Assembly: GCF_000959525.1 (NCBI RefSeq)
Contig: NZ_CP009832.1
Location: 1,488,001-1,552,000, forward strand
Reading direction: 5' to 3'
Source: Burkholderia multivorans ATCC BAA-247
GTDB lineage: Bacteria; Pseudomonadota; Gammaproteobacteria; Burkholderiales; Burkholderiaceae
Length of the DNA stretch: 64,000 nt
Made by a program: the position numbers and the translations under genes. Positions 58,059 to 64,000 of the stretch are shown in pieces; position 1 is the stretch's first letter; each line of letters begins with the position of its first letter. The notes below the pieces were generated by a model. The model saw only the letters and a program-made list of their open reading frames with translations. It ran no database searches and was not told the origin of the DNA.

Positions 58059-59261
58059 TCATTGCGAGATGTACCAGAGCGCGTCGGCGCTCGCGCGCGA
58101 GCGCGGGCTCGGCGCAGCCGGCTGCTGCGGTGCCGCGGCCGCCGGCGTTGCGTTCGAGGTCACGGCGCTCGGCGTCGTCGCTGCCGCCGCCGTATTGGCG
58201 GCTGGCCCCGACGGGGAGCCGGTATTCAGATACCACAGCGCGTCGGTCGACGCGGCTCGCTTCGCGGGCGTCGCGTTGGCTGCCGGCTTCGAAGCCGGGG
58301 CAGGCGCCTGGCCGGCGGCGACCGTCGCGGCGGCCGGCCGCGGCGTGCCGCCGGTGCCCGCCTGCGCGGCGGCGGCAGTCGCGCCCGTCGCGCCGCGCTG
58401 CGCGCGCGCCTCGAACGGCCCCAGCTGAAAGATCAACGTTTGCGCGGGACGCGTGAGAACGGCATACGGAAACTGCAGCTCCCACGACATCAGCACGCGA
58501 CCCGACGACGTTTCGGTGAAGATCGCGGGCACGTGCTTCATGTCGCTGAACTGCACGTAGATCCGCGCGCCGTCGTCGAACACCTGCGTCGGTTTCGCCT
58601 GGTCGGCGCCCGTGACGGTCCAGCCGAAGTTGTACGTGCCGGCCGGTCCGGCGGGGCCGCCCGCCGACGGCGGCGGCGCGGCGGGCGCGGCGGCGGCGGC
58701 GCGCGGCCGGGCGGCGGCCGGGGCGGTCAGGCTCGCGAACGGGTTGTACGGCTGTTGCGGCGGCGTGAACGAAGGCGGAAGGATGGGCATCGGAGTATCC
58801 GGAGAATCCGGCATCGTGCGGATCGCATCAAAGACCTTGCGCGCATACGCGAGGCGCTTGTCGGGCGACGCGGCGTTGTACGCGCCGATCGCGTTCCAGT
58901 TGGGGCCGAGCTGGCGGATGTTCTGCGACAGGATCCATGCGCCGACATAGGCGTTCGTGCACGGATCGAACAGGCTCTGCTGCGTGATGCCTTCGCGCGC
59001 GAGCGTCGGCAGCCACGAGCTGTTGATCTGCATCAGCCCGATGTCGATCGTGCCGTTCGCGTTGGTGTTGACCGCGTTCGGATTCATCCCCGATTCGACC
59101 TGCGCGATGCCGCGCAGCAGGCTGACGCTCACGTGCTGGAACGCGGCCGCGTCGTCGAGGCAGTCCGCATGCGCGAGCCCGTGCAGCGCGAGCGACATCG
59201 CGGCGGTCGCGGCGAATTTCAGCGTGGCGCGGCTGATCGAACGGACGGTCTGACACGGCAT
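58059..59261 (-). CDS. Lytic transglycosylase fused to a VirB9/TrbG-like domain
   Basis: A 400-residue exported protein starting at the ATG at 59261. After a signal region (to about residue 30) comes a transglycosylase SLT domain (HVSVSLLRGIAQVESGMNPN with catalytic Glu, IGLMQINSSWL, AYVGAWILSQNIRQLG) to about residue 150. A Pro/Ala-rich linker leads to a beta-rich segment (NFGWTVTGADQAKPTQVFDD, IYVQFSDMKHVPAIF, LMSWELQFPY) like the CagX/VirB9/TrbG fold of type IV secretion. The last 110 residues are Ala/Thr/Pro-rich and contain two copies of the motif ADALWY/TDALWY. No secretion genes lie nearby. The fusion is unusual. Confidence 0.7.
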   Translation of the reverse strand: MPCQTVRSISRATLKFAATAAMSLALHGLAHADCLDDAAAFQHVSVSLLRGIAQVESGMNPNAVNTNANGTIDIGLMQINSSWLPTLAREGITQQSLFDPCTNAYVGAWILSQNIRQLGPNWNAIGAYNAASPDKRLAYARKVFDAIRTMPDSPDTPMPILPPSFTPPQQPYNPFASLTAPAAARPRAAAAAPAAPPPSAGGPAGPAGTYNFGWTVTGADQAKPTQVFDDGARIYVQFSDMKHVPAIFTETSSGRVLMSWELQFPYAVLTRPAQTLIFQLGPFEARAQRGATGATAAAAQAGTGGTPRPAAATVAAGQAPAPASKPAANATPAKRAASTDALWYLNTGSPSGPAANTAAAATTPSAVTSNATPAAAAPQQPAAPSPRSRASADALWYISQ

Positions 59262-59533
59262 GGCAGGTTGGGGCGGCAAGCGACCGCCCGATGCAAGGAA
59301 ATCACGCAGACGCGAAGTGTGCCATAGCGCACTCACCCATGGCTCGCGTCGAACCTTCCTTTGCATTTCGCGCGTGGTCGTTTCCGGCCGGCGCGCCGCG
59401 CCGTCCCGCGCCGGCCCCGCCCGCGGTTGGCGCGCCGCAAACGACGACGGCGGCCGAAGCCGCCGTGTCGATCGATCGCCGGACCGGTGCCGCGGCCCGC
59501 CGCGCAGACGCAGCGGGCGCGGCGCGGCGCCGC

Positions 59534-60694
59534 TCAGAAGCGGTGACGCAGACCGAGGTTGACGATCGTCTGCGAGCTGGTGCCCGCATAGCCGTACGAG
59601 CCGATCGAGGCCTGCGCCGCCATCGTGCCGCCGCTGCCGTCGCCGGTCCGGCCGCTCGCGTGCTGGTATGCGGCGGTCAGATACACGTCGGTGCGCTTCG
59701 ACAGCGTGTAGTCGGCGCCGGCCGACACCTGGTGATAGGTCGCCGACGTGTCGCCGCCCGAGCGCGTGTAGCTGTAGCCGACGCCGACCAGCAGCGCGTT
59801 CGTCGCCTGGTAGTTCACGAAGCCCTGCCCGGTGTTGTAGTGCTCGTTCGAGCCGAACACCGAGCTGCCATCGCGGCGGTATTGCGCGTTGCTGTAGCCG
59901 AGGCCGAACGTGAACGGCCCCGCGACGTACTGACCGGCGACGCGCGCGATGCCGATCGAATGCGCGCTCGCGTAGCCGCTGTTGATCGGGCCGTCGAACG
60001 TGCCGTCCGACGAGCTCGTCCAGCCGTCGCGCAGCCCGTTCGACGCGGGGCTGTTGTTCGCGTGGAAGTAGCCGCCGGCGACGCTGAACGGCCCGTTGCT
60101 GTACGACACGGCCGCCGAGTACGACTGCGCGGAACCCGTGCTGCCGGCGATGCCGCCGAACGAGTACATCGCAGAGAACTGCAGGCCGCCGAGCACGGGC
60201 GACGTGTACTTGACCGCGTTGTCGACGCGGAAGCTGTTGTCGTAGTTGTCGACGTCGCCCGGCGTCGCGAAGACGCTGCCGAAATAGTTGTCGGCGGTGA
60301 TGCCCTGGACGAGATCGATCAGCGGGTCGTACTGACGGCCGAGCGTGATCGTGCCGTAGCGATCGCTGGACAGCCCGACGAACGCCTGGCGGCCGAACAT
60401 GCGGTTGCCCTGGCCGAGGCGGCCGCTGCTCGGATCGAAGCCGTTTTCCAACTGGAACAGCGCCTTCAGCCCGCCGCCGAGATCCTCGGCGCCCTTGATC
60501 CCCCAGCGGCTGCCCGCGAGGTTGCCGGCGCTGCTGTTGCCGAGCAGCCAGGCGCTGTCCTTGCCTTGCGCGTGGTTGACGTACGTAATCGACGTATCGA
60601 TTACGCCGTACAGCGTGACGCTCGTCTGCGCGTGCGCAAGCGGCGCGGCCGCGAGCGACGCAAGCGAAATCAGCGAGAGGGCCGTGCGTTTCAT
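59534..60694 (-). CDS. Gram-negative porin
   Basis: A 386-residue trimeric-porin-type protein. Signal peptide to APLAHA (residue about 22), then QTSVTLYGVIDTSITYVNHA, WGIKGAEDLGGGLKALFQLE, the GTITLGRQYDPLIDLVQG loop, and a terminal phenylalanine (NLGLRHRF). It is monocistronic, with a long upstream region. Confidence 0.92.
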   Translation of the reverse strand: MKRTALSLISLASLAAAPLAHAQTSVTLYGVIDTSITYVNHAQGKDSAWLLGNSSAGNLAGSRWGIKGAEDLGGGLKALFQLENGFDPSSGRLGQGNRMFGRQAFVGLSSDRYGTITLGRQYDPLIDLVQGITADNYFGSVFATPGDVDNYDNSFRVDNAVKYTSPVLGGLQFSAMYSFGGIAGSTGSAQSYSAAVSYSNGPFSVAGGYFHANNSPASNGLRDGWTSSSDGTFDGPINSGYASAHSIGIARVAGQYVAGPFTFGLGYSNAQYRRDGSSVFGSNEHYNTGQGFVNYQATNALLVGVGYSYTRSGGDTSATYHQVSAGADYTLSKRTDVYLTAAYQHASGRTGDGSGGTMAAQASIGSYGYAGTSSQTIVNLGLRHRF

Positions 60695-61331
60695 TTCATC
60701 TCCTACAAGTGGATTGGTATGGGCGAATCGGAATGGCAGGAGACTACCGATGCATGCGTAAACGACAAAAATGAAATTCTCTTTTGTGGCCTGAAGCAGA
60801 CAGATGCGTGCTGCGCAAGGGTCTATTGAGAGATCTGAATTATTGACGATCGCGTATCAATCGCCACTGAATCCGTTATATCAATATTCGAAATTTGCGC
60901 GCCGCGTGACAATTTTCGGCGATTTTCATTACGCGCCCAGCGTGTGGGCGATTGTCGTGGATTCGTCAATTGATTCTTTAATGAATCGAATGGTTTTAAC
61001 GGGCGCGATTATGTTATTTGCGCGCGCAACCATTGTGGTGTGCGGTGGTGTGCGGCTGCCGCGACGATGCGATCGTGCATCGCGCGCGCGTCGATTGCAG
61101 ATGCGTGTCGTCATCGCGCATGTCGCTCTCCGAAAGCGATGCGTAATCGAGGTTGCGGATCGTCACGTCGCACGTGCGACCACGATTCCGGTTGCTATCT
61201 CGATAAGCGTCTCCCCGTGCAGCACCGGCGGCGCACGCATGGCGCCGCCCGCGGCGGTCGGGTAGTCGGTTTTGTATATAATAATCATTCTCATTTACAG
61301 AAACGCTCCCGACCGCCTCCGGAATCCGGCC
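60695..61331. other. Regulatory intergenic region between porin and fecI
   Basis: About 635 bases separate divergent genes. The stretch 60800-61020 is clearly more AT-rich than its surroundings and may hold the porin promoter. No supported gene is seen. The right end carries the Fur-box candidate. Confidence 0.5.
61277..61296 (+). promoter_or_regulatory. Fur-box candidate
   Basis: TATAATAATCATTCTCATTT, 36 bases before the fecI start, fits the three-hexamer Fur pattern (NATWAT-like units) well. Iron repression of the fecI-fecR-receptor genes is expected. Confidence 0.65.
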
Positions 61332-61841
61332 ATGTCTGCTGACAAGCTGTCCCTCCATCGCGAAATCGACGCGCTGTATGCCGGCCATCATGCATGGCTG
61401 CGCGGCTGGCTGAGCCGCAAGCTCGGCTGCGCGCACCGCGCGGCCGATCTCGCGCACGACACGTTCATGCGTCTGCTCGCGCGCGACGAGCCGATCGGCG
61501 CCGAGGCGCCGCGCGCGTTCCTGACGACGGTCGCGCAGCGCGTGCTGTACAACCACTGGCGACGCGAGCAGCTCGAACGCGCGTATCTCGACGCGCTCGC
61601 GCAGCGCGCGGACGTGTATGCGCCGTCGCCGGAAGAGCGGGCGGTCGTGCTCGACACGCTGCTCGAGATCGATCGTCTCCTCGACGGTCTGCCGGCCGCC
61701 GCGAAGCGCGCGTTCCTGCTCGCCCAGCTCGACGGGCTCACGCAGGCGGAGATCGCGCGCGAACTCGGCGTGTCGCTCGCGACGGTGAAGCGCTATCTGG
61801 TCAAGGCCGGCGCGCAGTGCTTCTTCGCGATGGCGGCATGA
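61332..61841 (+). CDS. ECF sigma factor, FecI type
   Basis: A 169-residue sigma-70 family protein starting at the ATG at 61332. Region 2 includes GCAHRAADLAHDTFMRLLAR and VAQRVLYNHWRREQLERAYL; region 4 is LDGLTQAEIARELGVSLATV followed by KRYLVKAGAQCF. These features and the neighbours define the iron-starvation subclass that drives a receptor gene when its anti-sigma partner is signalled through the receptor. The stop overlaps the fecR start (ATGA). Confidence 0.92.
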   Translation: MSADKLSLHREIDALYAGHHAWLRGWLSRKLGCAHRAADLAHDTFMRLLARDEPIGAEAPRAFLTTVAQRVLYNHWRREQLERAYLDALAQRADVYAPSPEERAVVLDTLLEIDRLLDGLPAAAKRAFLLAQLDGLTQAEIARELGVSLATVKRYLVKAGAQCFFAMAA

Positions 61842-62830
61842 CGATGGCCGCGTCCGGCCGGCCGGCGATCGCGCCGGACGTCGCGCGTCGTGCCGTCGAG
61901 TGGTGGGTCGACCTGCATGCGGGCGGCGACACGCGTGCGAGCGCGGCCGCGCTCGCACGCTGGCGCGCCGAAGATCCGGCACACGACGCCGCGTGGCGTC
62001 ATCTCGAAGCGATGCAGCAGCGTCTGGGCCGGCTCGCGGCCGGCGTCGACGCGCAGGCGGCGCGCGCCGCGCTGTCGCCGCCGCGGTCGCGTCGTCGCCG
62101 TGCGGCCGTCAAGGCGCTCGCAGCACTGCTGTTCGCGGGCGGACTCGCCGCGTTCGGCGATCCCGCGCGACGCTGGGCGATCGTCACCGCCGACCTGCGC
62201 ACGGCGGTCGGCGAACGCCGCACGGTGACGCTCGCCGATCGCACGGTCGTCGTGCTCGACACCGACACCGCGCTCGACGTGCGCTTCGATGCGAGCGCGC
62301 GCCGGCTGCAGCTGCTGCGCGGCGCGATCATGGTGACGAGCGGCCACGACGATCGCGTGCCCGCGCGTGCGCTCGTCGTCGCGACGGCCGATGGCGATGT
62401 ACGGCCGCTCGGCACACGCTTCTCGGTGCGCGCTCGCGACGGCGCGACGCGCGTCGACGTGTTCGCGGGCGCGGTGCGCGTGCAGCCGACGCACGCGGCG
62501 GCCGACGCGCGCACGATTGCGGCCGGCAGCGGCACGCGCTTCACGCGCGACGCGGTCGACGCGCCGGCGCCGCTCGCGCCGTATGCCGCCGCGTGGACCG
62601 ACGGGATGCTGGTCGCCTCGCGGATGCGGCTCGCCGATCTCGTCGCGGAGCTCGACCGCTACCGGCGCGGCACGCTGCGCTGTGATGCGGCCGTCGCGGA
62701 CCTGCGCGTGTCGGGCAGCTATCCGCTCGACGATCCGGCGCGCGTGCTCGACACGCTGAAGGCGACGCTGCCGATCGACGTCCGCTACGTGACGCGCTAC
62801 TGGGCGACCGTCGTGCCGGCCCGTTCGTGA
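61838..62830 (+). CDS. FecR-type anti-sigma/signal transducer
   Basis: A 330-residue protein. The N-terminal cytoplasmic part has the DUF4880 motif (AVEWWVDLHAGGDTRASAAA, ARWRAEDPAHDAAWRHLE), a membrane helix follows around residues 90-108 (AVKALAALLFAGGLAAFG), then the FecR domain (TAVGERRTVTLADRTVVVLD, VRPLGTRFSVRARDG) and a DUF4974-like C-terminus. It relays the signal from the outer-membrane receptor to the sigma factor. Confidence 0.9.
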   Translation: MTMAASGRPAIAPDVARRAVEWWVDLHAGGDTRASAAALARWRAEDPAHDAAWRHLEAMQQRLGRLAAGVDAQAARAALSPPRSRRRRAAVKALAALLFAGGLAAFGDPARRWAIVTADLRTAVGERRTVTLADRTVVVLDTDTALDVRFDASARRLQLLRGAIMVTSGHDDRVPARALVVATADGDVRPLGTRFSVRARDGATRVDVFAGAVRVQPTHAAADARTIAAGSGTRFTRDAVDAPAPLAPYAAAWTDGMLVASRMRLADLVAELDRYRRGTLRCDAAVADLRVSGSYPLDDPARVLDTLKATLPIDVRYVTRYWATVVPARS

Positions 62831-62930
62831 CCGCGCGAAAAATTTCGGGCCGACGTGAGCCATTTCGCGGTCGTCGCGTGACATGGGAAATGAAAGCCGC
62901 ACCGGCCCATCGTTTACCGACTTCTCGATC

Positions 62931-64000
62931 ATGGTTTCCATCCGTCTCATGCCGCGGCGCCGTCCGGCGTCCGCCCGCCACACGCGGCGCACGATCGTGC
63001 CCGCCGTGCCTAACCGCGTCGCGCACCGGCTTGCCGGCGCCGTCCTGCTGTCCGCGCTGCTGCCGTTGCCCGCGCTCGCCGATGCCGACACCGACGCGGC
63101 CGCCGCCGCGCCGCGCACGTCGCGCCGTGCATTCGACGTGCCGGCCGGGCCGCTCGAAGCGACGCTGAACCGGTTCGGCCGCGACGCCGGCCTGCTGATC
63201 GCGTTCCCGCCCGAGCTGACCGCCGGCCTGACGAGCGGCGGCGTGCACGGCCGCTTCGACGTCGACGATGCGCTCGCGCGCGTCCTCGCGGGCACCGGCC
63301 TCGTCGCGCTGCGTCAGCCGGGCGGCGGCTATACGTTGATGCGCGCGAACGGCGCGAACGGCATGAGCGGTGCCGCCGTGCCGGCGCCGTCGGCCGATAC
63401 GGCGGCCGAACTGCCGACGATCGCGGTGCGCAGCAGCGCGCTGCGCGCGCAAAGCTACCGGCCGCCGAAGGAGGCGGGCGTGCTGCGCTCCGACATCCCG
63501 GTGCTCGATACCGCGCAGGCCGTCAACGTCGTGCCTGCGCAGGTGCTGCGCGACCAGCGTCCGCGCAACCTCGACGACGCGCTCGGCAACGTCAGCGGCA
63601 TCACGCAGGGCAACACGCTCGCGGGCACGCAGGACACGATCATGAAGCGCGGCTTCGGCGACAACCGCGACGGCTCGGTCATGCACAACGGCATGCCGAT
63701 CGTGCAGGGGCGCTCGTTCAACGCCGCCGTCGACAGCGTCGAGGTGCTGAAAGGGCCGACCTCGCTGCTGTACGGGCTGATGGACCCGGGCGGCGTCGTC
63801 AACGTCGTCGGCAAGCAGCCGCAGCTCACGCGCTACAACGCGATTTCGCTGGGCGCGTCGACCTTCGGGCACGGCAAGAACGGCGGCAGCGCGACGTTCG
63901 ATTCGACCGGGCCGATCGGCGATTCGCGGCTCGCGTACCGGTTGATCGTCGACCAGTCGAACGAGCAGTACTGGCGCAATTTCGGCGAATACCGGCAGAC
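62931..64000 (+). CDS. TonB-dependent siderophore receptor with STN signalling domain, 3' end outside window
   Basis: The frame from the ATG at 62931 is open to the end of the window (356 codons). A signal peptide ends near PALA (residue about 50), followed by an STN domain (FDVPAGPLEATLNRFGRDAG, FDVDDALARVLAGTGLVALR) that contacts FecR, then the plug domain (AQVLRDQRPRNLDDALGNVS, GFGDNRDGSVMHNGMPIVQG, VEVLKGPTSLLYGLMDPGGV). The beginning of the barrel is visible. The substrate, probably a ferric siderophore, is unknown. Confidence 0.9.
   Translation, partial: MVSIRLMPRRRPASARHTRRTIVPAVPNRVAHRLAGAVLLSALLPLPALADADTDAAAAAPRTSRRAFDVPAGPLEATLNRFGRDAGLLIAFPPELTAGLTSGGVHGRFDVDDALARVLAGTGLVALRQPGGGYTLMRANGANGMSGAAVPAPSADTAAELPTIAVRSSALRAQSYRPPKEAGVLRSDIPVLDTAQAVNVVPAQVLRDQRPRNLDDALGNVSGITQGNTLAGTQDTIMKRGFGDNRDGSVMHNGMPIVQGRSFNAAVDSVEVLKGPTSLLYGLMDPGGVVNVVGKQPQLTRYNAISLGASTFGHGKNGGSATFDSTGPIGDSRLAYRLIVDQSNEQYWRNFGEYRQ

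Overview
The window is high-GC chromosomal DNA from a beta-proteobacterium. The two Gram-negative porins of the Burkholderia type, the ornithine-lipid acyltransferase OlsB, the LysM/LytM NlpD-like lipoprotein and the Burkholderia order of the CDI genes (toxin, immunity, then the outer-membrane transporter) all point to Burkholderia, probably the cepacia complex. Species assignment is inference only.

Layout. 1-1515: end of an oxalate/formate-type MFS transporter with its tiny partner protein. 1.7-9.6 kb: a run of general-stress genes (glycine-zipper protein, hemerythrin, large-subunit catalase, entericidin lipoprotein, CsbD/YqjD-like protein, YqjE-like holin-fold protein, YqjK-like protein). 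The yqjE-like gene is split by an IS110-family element that is itself split by an IS256-family element. 9.7-18.9 kb: ordinary core genes (tRNA-Pro, sixA, olsB, MATE pump, DUF2288, acyl-CoA synthetase, nlpD-like, aldose epimerase, uppP) with several small membrane proteins.

19.0-31.2 kb is a genomic island of about 12.1 kb in tRNA-Arg(TCT), bounded by a 54-bp direct repeat of the tRNA 3' part. It carries a minus-strand three-gene cassette (DUF6338-type membrane protein, a GYQP-repeat peptide, a three-repeat peptide), a serine recombinase, several unknown genes, two T7-type internal virion protein genes (the second truncated and frameshifted), and two tyrosine integrases next to the right end. 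31.2-37.7 kb is the wreck of a contact-dependent inhibition locus: a frameshifted CdiA/BcpA C-terminus with an EC869-like nuclease toxin domain, an immunity gene cut by a second IS256-family copy, and two tandem broken copies of the CdiB/BcpB transporter N-terminus.

37.9-42.1 kb holds two divergent LysR-regulator/oxidoreductase pairs. 42.4-55.9 kb looks like a catabolic region: MarR regulator, MFS transporter and amidase; then an AraC regulator divergent from an eight-gene run (cupin dioxygenase, SDR, MFS transporter, class II aldolase, porin, two-subunit molybdenum hydroxylase, quinone oxidoreductase). The substrate is not evident. 56.6-60.7 kb has a Crp/Fnr regulator, a response-regulator fragment, an I78-type lipoprotein, a lytic transglycosylase fused to a VirB9/TrbG-like domain, and a porin. 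61.3 kb to the end is a Fur-box-preceded fecI-fecR-TonB receptor system; the receptor runs off the window.

All statements come from reading the sequence and translations. No database search was run.
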